Assembly: GCF_026810505.1 (NCBI RefSeq)
Contig: NZ_CP101750.1
Coordinates: 4,369,254 to 4,433,253 of the forward strand
Source: Streptomyces sp. Je 1-369
GTDB taxonomy: Bacteria; Actinomycetota; Actinomycetes; Streptomycetales; Streptomycetaceae
Direction of reading: 5' to 3'
DNA: 64,000 bases
Shown here: piece after piece, positions 16,674 to 25,656 of the stretch
Numbering within the stretch: position 1 is the first letter of the stretch
Layout of the letters: the number at the start of each line of letters is the position of its first letter
The notes under the pieces: generated by a model
Databases searched by the model: none
The model's input: only the letters and a program-made list of their open reading frames with translations
Told to the model about the DNA's origin: nothing
Position numbers and translations under genes: made by a program

Positions 16674-17924
16674 ATGGCGGACAACGGGATTTCCAGGCGG
16701 CGGCTGATCGGCACCGCCGGCGCGACGGGCCTCGCGCTCGGCGCGGCGGGCGGCGTCGTCGGGTACGCGGCGGCGCCCTCGGACACCGCAGACGCCGCTG
16801 CCGCCGCCGGTTCGGCGGCGGAGCTCGCTTCCCTGGGCTCCGATCAGGTGATGTTTCACGGGAAACATCAGCCGGGCATCACCACGCCTCTGCAGTCCCG
16901 CGGCCATCTGATCGCCTTCGACCTGACGGCGGGCGCGGGCCGCAAGGAGGCGGCGGCCCTGCTGCGCCGCTGGTCGGCCACGGCCGAGCGGCTGATGGCG
17001 GGCGAGCCCGCCGACGGCGGGGACACGGCGGTCGCCCGAGACGCGGGCCCGTCCTCGCTCTCCGTCACGTTCGGGTTCGGCGCCTCCTTCTTCTCCCGTA
17101 CGGGTCTGGAGAAGAAGCGTCCGGCCGCTCTGGACCCGCTGCCCGACTTCTCCTCCGACCACCTCGACAAGGCGCGCAGCAACGGCGACCTGTGGGTGCA
17201 GATCGGCGCGAACGACCCGCTCGTCGCCTTCCACGCCCTGCGCGCGATCCAGCAGGAGGCAGCAGGGACCGCGCGGGTGCGCTGGCAGATGAACGGCTTC
17301 AACCGTTCGCCGGGCGCCACCTCGCGGCCGATGACGACCCGCAACCTCATGGGCCAGGTCGACGGCACGAACAACCCGAAGCCTTCGGAGAAGGACTTCG
17401 ACCAGCGGATCTTCGTGCCCCCGAACGGCGACCCGTCGTGGATGGCGGGCGGTTCCTACGTCGTCGTACGCCGCATCCGGATGCTCCTCGACGACTGGGA
17501 GAAGCTCGGCACGAAGGCGCAGGAGGCAGTGATCGGCCGGCACAAGTCGGACGGCTCGCCGCTGACCGGCGGCACGGAGACGACCGAGCCGAAGCTCGAC
17601 AGGACCGGCCCGGACGGCAAGGTCGTCATCGCGGCCAACGCGCACGCCCGCATCACCCGCCCCGACCAGAACGGCGGCGCCGCGATGCTGCGCCGCCCGT
17701 TCTCGTACCACGACGGCTTCGACGACAAGGGCGAGCCCGACGCGGGGCTGCTCTTCGTCTGCTGGCAGGCGGACCCGATGCGCGGCTTCGTCCCGGTGCA
17801 GCGCAAGCTCGACCGGGGGGACGCCCTGTCGGAGTTCATCCGGCACGAGGCGAGCGGGCTCTTCGCGGTGCCGGGCGGGGCGGGGAAGGGTGAGTACGTG
17901 GGGCAGGGGCTGCTGGAGGGGTGA
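16674..17924 (+). CDS. dtpA: Tat-exported Dyp-type heme peroxidase (DtpA-like)
   Basis: 416 residues, ATG 16674. The N-terminus SRRRLIGTAGATGLALG is a twin-arginine signal. The DyP signature is present: the catalytic Asp in MGQVDGTNNP, proximal His in ANAHARITRP and distal Arg in RRPFSYHDGF. DyP peroxidases oxidise dyes and phenolics with H2O2; in S. lividans DtpA is needed, with Sco and ECuC, for maturation of the copper radical oxidase GlxA and for morphology. The position directly after the copper genes matches that system. A one-mismatch parS lies inside the gene and encodes MFHGKH. Confidence 0.93.
   Translation: MADNGISRRRLIGTAGATGLALGAAGGVVGYAAAPSDTADAAAAAGSAAELASLGSDQVMFHGKHQPGITTPLQSRGHLIAFDLTAGAGRKEAAALLRRWSATAERLMAGEPADGGDTAVARDAGPSSLSVTFGFGASFFSRTGLEKKRPAALDPLPDFSSDHLDKARSNGDLWVQIGANDPLVAFHALRAIQQEAAGTARVRWQMNGFNRSPGATSRPMTTRNLMGQVDGTNNPKPSEKDFDQRIFVPPNGDPSWMAGGSYVVVRRIRMLLDDWEKLGTKAQEAVIGRHKSDGSPLTGGTETTEPKLDRTGPDGKVVIAANAHARITRPDQNGGAAMLRRPFSYHDGFDDKGEPDAGLLFVCWQADPMRGFVPVQRKLDRGDALSEFIRHEASGLFAVPGGAGKGEYVGQGLLEG
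16853..16866. other. parS-like ParB binding site, one mismatch
   Basis: GTTTCACGGGAAAC differs from the Streptomyces parS consensus GTTTCACGTGAAAC at one central base (16861). Outer bases extend the palindrome (TGAT...ATCA). It lies within the dtpA-like coding sequence. Confidence 0.65.
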
Positions 17925-17983
17925 CCCGGGCCGCTGGGTGAGACGCGTGAGCCGCGCCACGTCCGGCCCATTAGGGTGACGGT

Positions 17984-18919
17984 ATGTCGGCGACGCGCTA
18001 TACGTACCTGGGCCCCGTGGGCACCTTCACCGAGGCGGCTCTCCGTACGCTGCCCGAGGCGGCCACCCGGGAGCTCGTCCCGATGGTCTCCGTCCCGGCC
18101 GCCCTGGACGCGGTCCGCAGCGGTGAGGCGGCGGCCGCGCTGGTGCCGATCGAGAACTCGGTCGAGGGCGGCGTCACGACCACCGTCGACGAGCTCGCCA
18201 AGGGTGAGCCGTTGATGATCTACCGCGAGGTCGTCCTGCCGATCGCCTTCGCGCTGCTCGTGCGGCCCGGCACGAAACTCAAGGACATCAAGACGGTGAC
18301 GGGTCACCCCGTGGCGCAGCCGCAGGTCCGCAACTGGCTGACCACTCATCTGCCGGACGCCGCGTGGGAGTCGGCCGCCTCGAACGCGGACGGTGCCCGG
18401 CTGGTCCAGGAGGGCCGGTTCGACGCGGCCTTCGCGGGTGAGTTCGCGGCGGCCACGTACGGCCTGGAGGCGCTGGTCAGCGAGATCCACGACGCGGCCA
18501 ACGCCGAGACCCGCTTCGTCCTGGTCGGCCGTCCGGCCCGCCCCGCCGCGCCGACCGGCGCCGACAAGACCTCCGTCGTCATCTGGCTGGGCGACGACCA
18601 CCCCGGCGCCCTGCTCGAACTGCTCCAGGAGTTCGCCGTGCGCGGCGTCAACCTGATGCGGATCGAGTCGCGGCCGACAGGTCAGGGCATCGGCAACTAC
18701 TGCTTCTCGGTGGACACCGAGGGGCACATCACGGACCGCCGGGTCGGTGAGGCCCTGATGGGGCTCAAGCGGATCTGCCCGCAGGTGCGCTTCCTCGGCT
18801 CGTACCCGAGGGCCGGGGTGGCGACGGAGGACGTCCGGCCGCTGCGGCCCGGTACGACGGACACCGAGTTCATGGCGGCGTCGGACTGGCTGACGCGCTG
18901 CCAGGACGGCCGTTTCTAG
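17984..18919 (+). CDS. pheA: Prephenate dehydratase
   Basis: 311 residues, ATG 17984. It converts prephenate to phenylpyruvate in phenylalanine synthesis. The catalytic domain spans about 1-185 with the TRF catalytic motif at 176-178 and the PIENSVEGG segment; a C-terminal ACT domain (about 197-275) contains ESRP at 228-231 and GNYCFSVD, the phenylalanine-binding elements that give feedback inhibition. There is no chorismate mutase domain, as usual in actinobacteria. It is monocistronic and followed by the DnaA-box-rich gap. Confidence 0.96.
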   Translation: MSATRYTYLGPVGTFTEAALRTLPEAATRELVPMVSVPAALDAVRSGEAAAALVPIENSVEGGVTTTVDELAKGEPLMIYREVVLPIAFALLVRPGTKLKDIKTVTGHPVAQPQVRNWLTTHLPDAAWESAASNADGARLVQEGRFDAAFAGEFAAATYGLEALVSEIHDAANAETRFVLVGRPARPAAPTGADKTSVVIWLGDDHPGALLELLQEFAVRGVNLMRIESRPTGQGIGNYCFSVDTEGHITDRRVGEALMGLKRICPQVRFLGSYPRAGVATEDVRPLRPGTTDTEFMAASDWLTRCQDGRF

Positions 18920-19456
18920 CCGGTCCCTGCGGTCCTACCTGCAGATTTACGTTATCCACAGAAGTTATCCACAGGCGTACGTCTCGACCTGGGGACAAGT
19001 CGACAACGAAGCATGACATGGTCGACAAATCGCCCTGGAGCACCCAAGTGCATCCACAGCTCCGCACGTCACCCCTCGTCCACTCTTTTCCATTGATCAA
19101 CTCTTTGGAGTGAGGTATTTCCACTCGAAAGTGAGTGTGCGGGCGGTTTGGGAAGGGAATCCCCGGGCGCCTGAACGGCTGGCGGAATGGGATGTTCCGG
19201 CATCCACAGATCTTTCGCACACCCTGTGGATAACCGTCCGGACCCCCTGATTCCTGTGGACAACAGCGGTGGACAAGCGGCCCAAGTCCCGCCCGCCGCA
19301 AGGGGTTCCGGTCAAAGCGGCGTGCACGCTCTGCCCCGTTTCGGGGAATGGCGCCCTTTTTATTGACCGGGAATTCATATTCCGGCAAATCGGGCATACC
19401 GTACACGCGGGAATATGGAGTCGTGGGCCGGAACCGCTCGACGGTAGCCTTGAGGG
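18920..19456. promoter_or_regulatory. DnaA-box cluster between pheA and serS
   Basis: This 537-bp gap has several good matches to the Streptomyces DnaA box TTGTCCACA: TTATCCACA at 18952-18960 and 18965-18973 (plus), its complement at 19225-19233, and a perfect minus-strand box at 19255-19263. Weaker boxes are GCATCCACA at 19050-19058 and 19200-19208, TTGTCCACC at 19268-19276 (minus) and TTGTCCCCA at 18990-18998 (minus). The boxes form two groups, plus-strand at the left and mostly minus-strand at the right, flanking an AT-richer middle (19081-19130). It also contains the serS promoter, which I could not pinpoint. Confidence 0.8.
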
Positions 19457-20734
19457 GTGATTGACCTTCGCCTGCTCCGTGAGGACCCCGACCGTGTTCG
19501 CGCCTCCCAGCGCGCCCGTGGAGAGGACGTCGCGCTCGTCGACGCCCTGCTCTCCGCCGACGAGCGGCGCAGGTCCTCCGGCCTCCGCTTCGACGAGCTC
19601 CGCTCCGAGCAGAAGGCCCTGGGCAAGCTGATCCCCAAGGCCGCGCCCGAGGAGAAGCAGGAGCTCCTGAAGAAGGCCGGCGAGCTCTCCGCCGCCGTCA
19701 AGGCCGCGGACGCCGCCCAGGACGAGGCCGACGACGAGACCAAGCGCCTCCTGCAGCAGCTCGGCAACCTCGTCCACCCGGACGTCCCGGTCGGCGGCGA
19801 GGAGGACTTCGTCGTCCTCGACACCATCGGCATCCCGCGCGACTTCGCCGCCGAGGGCTTCGAGCCCAAGGACCACCTGGAGCTCGGCGAGGCGCTCGGC
19901 GCCATCGACGTCGAGCGCGGCGCGAAGGTCTCCGGCTCGCGCTTCTACTACCTGACGGGTGTCGGCGCCCTCCTGGAGCTGGCCCTCGTCAACGCGGCGA
20001 TCGCCCAGGCGACGGAGGCCGGGTTCATCCCGATGCTGACGCCGTCGCTGGTCCGCCCCCGCGCGATGGAGGGCACGGGCTTCCTCGGCCAGGCCGCGGA
20101 GAACGTGTACCACCTGGAGAAGGACGACTACTACCTGGTCGGCACCTCCGAGGTCCCCCTCGCGGCGTACCACATGGACGAGATCATCGAGGCCGACAAG
20201 CTGCCCCTGCGGTACGCGGGCTTCTCGCCCTGCTACCGCCGCGAGGCAGGTACGTACGGCAAGGACACCCGCGGCATCTTCCGCGTCCACCAGTTCGACA
20301 AGGTCGAGATGTTCTCGTACGTCGACCCGGCGGACGCGGAGAACGAGCACAAGCGCCTCCTGGAGTGGGAGGAGCAGTGGCTGACCGGCCTCGGCCTGCC
20401 CTTCCAGGTGATCGACGTGGCCACGGGTGACCTGGGCTCCTCCGCCTCGCGCAAGTACGACTGCGAGGCGTGGATCCCCACCCAGGGCAAGTACCGCGAG
20501 CTGACCTCGGCCTCGAACTGCGACAGCTTCCAGGCCCGCCGCCTCTCCGTGCGCATGCGCGAGGGCAAGAAGGTGCAGCCCCTCGCGACGCTGAACGGCA
20601 CGCTGTGCGCCGTCCCGCGGACGATCGTGGCCATCCTGGAGAACCACCAGCAGGCCGACGGCACCGTCGTGGTGCCCGAGGTCCTGCGGCCGTACCTCGG
20701 GGGTCGAGAGATTCTGGAGCCGATCGCCAAGTGA
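19457..20734 (+). CDS. serS: Seryl-tRNA synthetase
   Basis: 425 residues, GTG 19457 behind TTGAGGG. The N-terminal coiled-coil tRNA-binding arm (about 30-100, Lys/Glu/Ala-rich) precedes the class II core: motif 2 in [20 protein letters not shown] and motif 3 around [18 protein letters not shown], with [13 protein letters not shown] between. It charges tRNA-Ser with serine. Its start follows the DnaA-box cluster; the stop codon overlaps the start of the HAD phosphatase gene, so the two are one operon. Confidence 0.98.
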   Translation: MIDLRLLREDPDRVRASQRARGEDVALVDALLSADERRRSSGLRFDELRSEQKALGKLIPKAAPEEKQELLKKAGELSAAVKAADAAQDEADDETKRLLQQLGNLVHPDVPVGGEEDFVVLDTIGIPRDFAAEGFEPKDHLELGEALGAIDVERGAKVSGSRFYYLTGVGALLELALVNAAIAQATEAGFIPMLTPSLVRPRAMEGTGFLGQAAENVYHLEKDDYYLVGTSEVPLAAYHMDEIIEADKLPLRYAGFSPCYRREAGTYGKDTRGIFRVHQFDKVEMFSYVDPADAENEHKRLLEWEEQWLTGLGLPFQVIDVATGDLGSSASRKYDCEAWIPTQGKYRELTSASNCDSFQARRLSVRMREGKKVQPLATLNGTLCAVPRTIVAILENHQQADGTVVVPEVLRPYLGGREILEPIAK

Positions 20735-21555
20735 GCCACCCAGCTCCGGTCACGCCCTCCTTCCCGTACAAGCTGGTCGCGACCGACCTCGACGGGACGC
20801 TGCTGCGCCCCGACGACACGGTGTCGGAACGTACGCGCCACGCGCTCACCGCGGCCACCGCGGCGGGCGCGGCGCACATCGTCGTCACCGGCCGTGCGGT
20901 GCCCTGGACCCGCCACATCCTCGACGACCTCGGCTACGACGGCATCGCGGTCTGCGGCCAGGGCGCGCAGGTCTACCACGCGGGGGAGCACCGCCTGCTG
21001 ACCTCGGTGACGCTCGACCGCCAGCTGGCCGGTCTTGCGCTCGCCAAGATCGAGGCGGAGATCGGCCCGCTGGCGCTCGCGGCGAGCCGGGACGGCATCG
21101 ACGGCGAGGTCATGGTCGGCCCCGGGTACGAGGTCCAGGGCGGGCCGCTCCCCGCGACCCCGTTCACGGACATCGCCGACCTGTGGGCGGCACCGCTGAA
21201 CAAGCTGTACATCCAGCACCCCGGTCTGGGCGACGACGCGCTCACCGACGTGGCGCGCCAGGTCGCGGGCGACCTGGTCGGCGTGACCATGGCGGGCGAG
21301 GGCATAGTCGAACTCCTGCCGCTCGGCCTCTCCAAGGCGACGGGGCTCTCGCTCGCGGCGCGGCGCCTGGGCGCGAAGGCCGTGGACACGATCGCGTTCG
21401 GCGACATGCCGAACGACATCCCGATGTTCGCCTGGGCGGCGCACGGCGTGGCCATGGCCAACGCCCACGACGAGCTCAAGGCGGTCGCCGACGAGGTGAC
21501 GACGTCGAACGAGGCGGACGGCATCGCGGTGGTGCTGGAGCGGTTGCTGGGCTGA
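20731..21555 (+). CDS. HAD-superfamily phosphatase (Cof type)
   Basis: 274 residues, GTG 20731, overlapping the serS stop by four bases (GTGA). Motif I is Asp19 and Asp21 in [10 protein letters not shown]; motif II VTGR, motif III Lys in GLSKATGL, motif [12 protein letters not shown]. The C2 cap places it with Cof/SupH-type sugar- or nucleotide-phosphate phosphatases. Substrate is unknown. Coupling to serS is conserved in my memory of streptomycetes but offers no functional clue. A similar paralogue occurs at 32096-33022. Confidence 0.92.
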   Translation: MSHPAPVTPSFPYKLVATDLDGTLLRPDDTVSERTRHALTAATAAGAAHIVVTGRAVPWTRHILDDLGYDGIAVCGQGAQVYHAGEHRLLTSVTLDRQLAGLALAKIEAEIGPLALAASRDGIDGEVMVGPGYEVQGGPLPATPFTDIADLWAAPLNKLYIQHPGLGDDALTDVARQVAGDLVGVTMAGEGIVELLPLGLSKATGLSLAARRLGAKAVDTIAFGDMPNDIPMFAWAAHGVAMANAHDELKAVADEVTTSNEADGIAVVLERLLG

Positions 21556-21591
21556 GGCCCTCTCCGGCTGAGGTTCATGCCCCCTCTGGGG

Positions 21592-21642
21592 GGGGCGGCC
21601 TGCGCAGCGATGCGGATTCTGCGCGCTCGAAGCGGCCGCCCC
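21592..21642. terminator. Two-stem hairpin between convergent genes
   Basis: GGGGCGGCC (21592-21600) pairs with GGCCGCCCC (21634-21642); inside, GCGCAG pairs with CTGCGC. It lies 37 bp after the HAD stop codon and is followed by no T-run. The remainder of the gap to 21844 shows no gene I would defend; an 86-codon plus-strand frame there has unconvincing composition. Confidence 0.55.
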
Positions 21643-21844
21643 GGGCAGCTCCCCCGTGCGCGGACTCGACGGGAGCGAGTAACTGCTCCGGAGCCTCTCA
21701 CGGCTGCCCTGACGGGAAGTCGACGGACCGTGGTAACGGTCGCGCCGACTCCTCTCCCAGAAGGTGAGCGCCGGATGTTCCCGACGCGGTGGCACCAACT
21801 ACTGTGCCCGCGGCCCGACTTCACCGCCACCGAATAAAAGCCGG

Positions 21845-22564
21845 TTACTCCTCGCCCGCCAGCTTCAGCGAGCGGAGCTTCTGGCCCGCGTACCACGTGG
21901 CGGCCACCGTGACCGCGAGCAGCAGGACCGTCGCGGCGGGCAGGCCGACGTCCGAAGTGATCAGGTCGCCCTTGCCGACCTTCTGCGCCACGGCGAGGGA
22001 CCACTGCTGGACGCTGAGGGTGCGCGCTCCGGAGACCAGCGATCCGAAGAGGGCCTCCCACACCAAGGCGTAGACGAGGCCGAAGACCACGGCGTGCCGG
22101 GTGATCGTGCCGAGGAGCAGGAAGATCGCGGCGTACGTGATGGAGGCGACGAGTGCCGCGATCGTGTAGGCGATGGCGATCTGCTGGCCGTTGCCGTTGA
22201 GGATCATCCCGGCGATGAACGTGGGGATCGCGGAGAACGCCATGGTCACGGCGATGGCGACGATCAGCTTGGTGAAGATGATCGCGGGCCGCTTGACCGG
22301 CTTGGAGAGCAGGTAGACGACCGAGCCGTCGTCGATCTCCGGGCCGATGGCGCCCGTGCCCGCGATGACGCCGATGATCGGCACCATCGTGGCGAGCGCG
22401 AATCCGCCGAGGACGTCGACGGCCACTTGGTCGTCGGCGCCGCTGAAGCCGCGTACCGCCGCGGAGATGGCGATCAGCAGGACGGGCAGGGCGAAGAGGA
22501 TGAGTGCCCGGCGGCGGCCGAGCAGGGCCCGGTAGGTGAGCCGGGCGACAGTGGGGTCGTACAT
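21845..22564 (-). CDS. ABC-2 type transporter permease
   Basis: 239 residues, ATG 22564. About six hydrophobic segments (LILFALPVLLIAISAAV, LATMVPIIGVIAGTGAIG, LIVAIAVTMAFSAIPTFIAG, IAALVASITYAAIFLLLG, and others). The conserved IDDGSVVYLLSKPVKRPAIIFTKL segment is typical of NatB/YhaP-type single-polypeptide ABC-2 permeases. It lies 11 bp behind the partner ATPase gene and is the last gene of a four-gene operon. Substrate unknown. Confidence 0.88.
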   Translation of the reverse strand: MYDPTVARLTYRALLGRRRALILFALPVLLIAISAAVRGFSGADDQVAVDVLGGFALATMVPIIGVIAGTGAIGPEIDDGSVVYLLSKPVKRPAIIFTKLIVAIAVTMAFSAIPTFIAGMILNGNGQQIAIAYTIAALVASITYAAIFLLLGTITRHAVVFGLVYALVWEALFGSLVSGARTLSVQQWSLAVAQKVGKGDLITSDVGLPAATVLLLAVTVAATWYAGQKLRSLKLAGEE

Positions 22565-22575
22565 GATGGCTCCCT

Positions 22576-23487
22576 TCAGGCCGCGACGAGGTAGGAGAAG
22601 ACCGACTCGAGGGACTCGTCCGAGGGCGAGACCGTGAGGAGCCGGATGCCGTGCTCCCGGGCGACCCGGGGCAGCAGCGCGGTGAACCGCCCGAAGTCGA
22701 CCGCCTGGATGCGCAGGGCGCCCTCCTTGAGGTCGACTTCGATGCCGGCCGTCGAGGGGTCGGCGATCAGCGCGGCGGCCAGGGCGCGGTCGTCGCTGGA
22801 GCGGATGAGGTAGCGGTGGGGCCGGTCGGTCATGAGGCGGCGGATCCGGCGGAAGTCGCCGCTGGCCGCGTGCCGTCCGGCGACGATCACCTCGATGTGC
22901 GAGGCGAGTTGCTCGACCTCTTCGAGGATGTGCGAGGAGAAGAGGACCGTGCGGCCCTGGTCCCCCATGGTCCGCAGGAGTTCCATCAGCTGCATGCGCT
23001 GACGCGGGTCCATGCCGTTGAAGGGTTCGTCGAGCAGCAGCACGGCCGGGTCGTGGACCAGGGCGGACGCCATTTTCACGCGCTGGCGCATGCCCTTGGA
23101 GTACGTGGAGATCTTCCGGTCCTGCGCGTACTCCATCTCGACCGTGGCGAGCGCCTTCCTGGCGGCCCGCTCGTCGAGTCCGTGCAGCTCGGCGTTGGCG
23201 ACGACGAATTCCCGTCCCGTGAGGAAGTCGTACATGGCCTCGCGCTCGGGGACGATGCCGATGTCGTTGTAGATCTGTTCGTTCCGCCAGATCGGCTTGT
23301 CGTCGAGGATGACGCTGCCGGTGGAGGGGGCGAGGAAGCCGCCCATCATGTTGATGAGGGTTGACTTGCCCGCGCCGTTGGGGCCGAGGAGGCCCGTGAC
23401 GCCCGGGCCGATGTTCATGGTGATGTCGTTGACGGCCACCACGTTTCCGAACCAGCGGGAGGTGTGGTCAATATTGATCGTGCTCAC
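22576..23487 (-). CDS. ABC transporter ATP-binding protein
   Basis: 303 residues, GTG 23487, overlapping the upstream permease stop by four bases. Walker A GPNGAGKST, signature YSKGMRQRV, Walker B VLLLDEPFNGMDP and switch His in SSHILEEVE are all present. The last 80 residues form an accessory domain common in export-type NatA/CcmA-like ATPases. It pairs with one or both neighbouring permeases. Confidence 0.93.
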   Translation of the reverse strand: MSTINIDHTSRWFGNVVAVNDITMNIGPGVTGLLGPNGAGKSTLINMMGGFLAPSTGSVILDDKPIWRNEQIYNDIGIVPEREAMYDFLTGREFVVANAELHGLDERAARKALATVEMEYAQDRKISTYSKGMRQRVKMASALVHDPAVLLLDEPFNGMDPRQRMQLMELLRTMGDQGRTVLFSSHILEEVEQLASHIEVIVAGRHAASGDFRRIRRLMTDRPHRYLIRSSDDRALAAALIADPSTAGIEVDLKEGALRIQAVDFGRFTALLPRVAREHGIRLLTVSPSDESLESVFSYLVAA

Positions 23488-24368
23488 AGCCCGACCTTTC
23501 GGTAGCGGCGCATCATCGCGCCGTAGCAGCCCGCGATGAGGCCGAGGACGACGACTACGTAGACCACGCCCACGCCGGAAGAGGGGCCTTCCCCTCCGGG
23601 GAAGGCGGAGGTCGCGCCGAGGAACGCGGTCTGCACGCCGTCGATGAGCGTGATCGGCGAGAAGAGTCCGAGCCAGCTGATGGCGTCGGCGCTGCTGCCC
23701 TGTTCGAACGCGATGGCCTGGACCGTGGACACCGCTCCGTAGGTGATGGTCAGGACGGCGATGACGGCGGCGATGCCGAAGCCGCGGCGGGGTGTGATCG
23801 CCGAGATGACCAGGGCGATGCCGGAGAAGAGCAGGGAGAGCAGCGCCACGGAGATCAGTCCTTGGGCGAATCCCTTGCTCTGGTCGGCGAAGTCGAGCTT
23901 GGCGAGCAGTGCCCCTACGTAGAGCACGAGGAGCGGGGCGGCCGTGAGGACGAAGAGCGCGGAGGTCATCGCGGCGAACTTCGCGAGGACGTAGTCGCCG
24001 CGCTCGATGGGTCGTGAGAAGTAGAGCGGGACGGTCTTGAAGCGCAGGTCGCGCGACACGGTCTGGGGGGCCTGGGCGGCCAGGAAGAGGCTGATGACGG
24101 CCTGCATCACGATGGCGTAGCGCGTGTAGTCCACGGGGAGGTCGTCGGCCTTGGTGGCCACGGCGACGGCCACCATGATCGCCGCGGGCAGGCACATCAC
24201 CGCGAAGAGGATCATCGGCAGGACCTTGGACTTGGCGGAGCGCCCGAGTCCGTACGCGCCGCGCAGGCTCTGCGAGAAGAGCGAACGGCGGGCGTAGGCA
24301 CGGCCGAGGCGGGGGCCGTCGTAGTTCCGGTAGCCGATGTTGTGGATCTGGGTGGACTCGGTGCTCAT
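23484..24368 (-). CDS. ABC-2 type transporter permease
   Basis: 294 residues, ATG 24368, overlapping the preceding ATPase gene by four bases (ATGA). A cytoplasmic head of about 45 residues is followed by six hydrophobic spans (VLPMILFAVMCLPAAIMVAVAVA, YAIVMQAVISLFLAAQAP, SALFVLTAAPLLVLYVGALL, GLISVALLSLLFSGIALVISAI, and two more). The RDLRFKTVPLYFSRPIERGDYVLAKF motif mirrors the partner permease, suggesting a duplicated transporter module forming a heterodimer. Confidence 0.9.
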   Translation of the reverse strand: MSTESTQIHNIGYRNYDGPRLGRAYARRSLFSQSLRGAYGLGRSAKSKVLPMILFAVMCLPAAIMVAVAVATKADDLPVDYTRYAIVMQAVISLFLAAQAPQTVSRDLRFKTVPLYFSRPIERGDYVLAKFAAMTSALFVLTAAPLLVLYVGALLAKLDFADQSKGFAQGLISVALLSLLFSGIALVISAITPRRGFGIAAVIAVLTITYGAVSTVQAIAFEQGSSADAISWLGLFSPITLIDGVQTAFLGATSAFPGGEGPSSGVGVVYVVVVLGLIAGCYGAMMRRYRKVGL

Positions 24369-25402
24369 CGCGCCCCTCCCTCCTTCTGCTGTGCGGCGGC
24401 GGTGGCCGCCCAGGCGGCCGCGCGTTCGGTCACGGGCTCGGTCGCCGGCTCGGTCACGGGCTCCTGTCGCGGCTCGTCCTTGAAGACCTCCGCGATGTGG
24501 TGCCTGCGCTGTTCCATGCGGACCAGGCCGAGGCCGAGGTCGGCGACGAGGTCGCGCACGACGTCGTACGTCTCCTCGCCCTCCGCGGTGAGCAGGATCG
24601 TGTGCCCGGCGCCGGGGAGCTCGCCGCCGGTCTCCGTGTCGATGCCGCGTGCCTGGAGCGCGTCGCGCAGCGCCCGGGTGCCGTCGGGGTGTTCGTCGTT
24701 GTCCGTGACCTCGACGGCGAGGGTCGTCGTGGTCTGGGTGAAGTCGGTGGTGGAGCTGGACCGCAGGAGCTTGCCGCCGTCGATGACGACGACGTGGTCG
24801 CAGGTGCGTTCCAGCTCGCCGAGGAGGTGCGAGGTGACGAGCACAGAGATACCGAAGTCGGTGTGGACGCGGCGGATCAGGCCGAGCATCTCGTCGCGTC
24901 CGACCGGGTCGAGGCCGTTGGTCGGCTCGTCGAGGAAGACCAGCTGGGGGTCGTGGACGAGCGCCTGGGCGAGCTTCACGCGCTGCTTCATGCCGGTGGA
25001 GTAGCCGCCCATGGGGCGGTACCGCTCTTCGTAGAGCCCGACGTGGCGCAGGGTGTCCGCGGTGCGCTCGCGGGCCGCGGTGGGCGGGAGTCCCGACATG
25101 CGCGCCATGTGGACGACGAACTCGGTGGCCGAGACGTCGGGAGGCAGGCAGTCGTGCTCCGGCATGTACCCGACGCGCTCGCGGATCTCGCCGCCGCGGG
25201 TGGCGACGTCGAGTCCGAGCACGGCGGCGCGGCCCTCCGTGGCGGGGGACAGACCCAGCAGGATCTTGATCAAGGTGGACTTGCCGGCTCCGTTGGCTCC
25301 GACGAGTCCGGTCACACCGGGCCCGATATCCATGGAGAGCCGGTCAAGCGCGGTCACCCTCGGGAACCGCTTGCTCAGGCTTTCGGTCGCGATCACAGTC
25401 AC
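24365..25402 (-). CDS. ABC transporter ATP-binding protein
   Basis: 345 residues from GTG 25402 (a longer in-frame start at 25465 is unlikely). Walker A GANGAGKST, signature YSTGMKQRV, Walker B LVFLDEPTNGLDP and switch His in TSHLLGELE are complete. The C-terminus ends in a repetitive EPVTEPATEPVTE tail of no clear function. It leads a four-gene operon ordered ATPase, permease, ATPase, permease, all translationally coupled or tightly spaced: probably two related ABC exporters or one heteromeric complex. Confidence 0.92.
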   Translation of the reverse strand: MTVIATESLSKRFPRVTALDRLSMDIGPGVTGLVGANGAGKSTLIKILLGLSPATEGRAAVLGLDVATRGGEIRERVGYMPEHDCLPPDVSATEFVVHMARMSGLPPTAARERTADTLRHVGLYEERYRPMGGYSTGMKQRVKLAQALVHDPQLVFLDEPTNGLDPVGRDEMLGLIRRVHTDFGISVLVTSHLLGELERTCDHVVVIDGGKLLRSSSTTDFTQTTTTLAVEVTDNDEHPDGTRALRDALQARGIDTETGGELPGAGHTILLTAEGEETYDVVRDLVADLGLGLVRMEQRRHHIAEVFKDEPRQEPVTEPATEPVTERAAAWAATAAAQQKEGGAR

Positions 25403-25553
25403 GGTTCGACCGTAGTGGCGCACACCACACCGGGTCGTCAGACCATGGTCCTGCCCTGCTCTCACTCTGGAGTATTACGGGCCCGTAAGGGTCGTCCTGA
25501 AGTCGACCCCTGGGGGTTCTTCCGGACCTTGCCCGCAGGGTTGGGCAGAACTA

Positions 25554-25582
25554 TTGACGTAGCCGCCGGGCATTGTCACATT
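25554..25582 (+). promoter_or_regulatory. Candidate promoter for the M24-EphD-hydrolase operon
   Basis: TTGACG (25554-25559) and CACATT (25577-25582) are 17 bp apart, a good housekeeping-type spacing. It lies 75 bp upstream of the M24-family start codon. Confidence 0.5.
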
Positions 25583-25656
25583 CATCAGTGTCAAGTTACG
25601 ACCGCGTACGGCGATGGACCGGACACGGGAAGACCGGACTCGGGACGGACGGTGGC

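Noticed and set aside
21770..21800. T-box-like motif (CGGTGGCACCAAC) after the serS operon
   Set aside because: No specifier stem or aminoacyl gene follows on that strand; the next gene runs in the opposite direction.
21577..21837. 86-codon plus-strand open frame
   Set aside because: Composition and codon pattern are poor, no ribosome site, overlaps a hairpin, and no recognisable domain.
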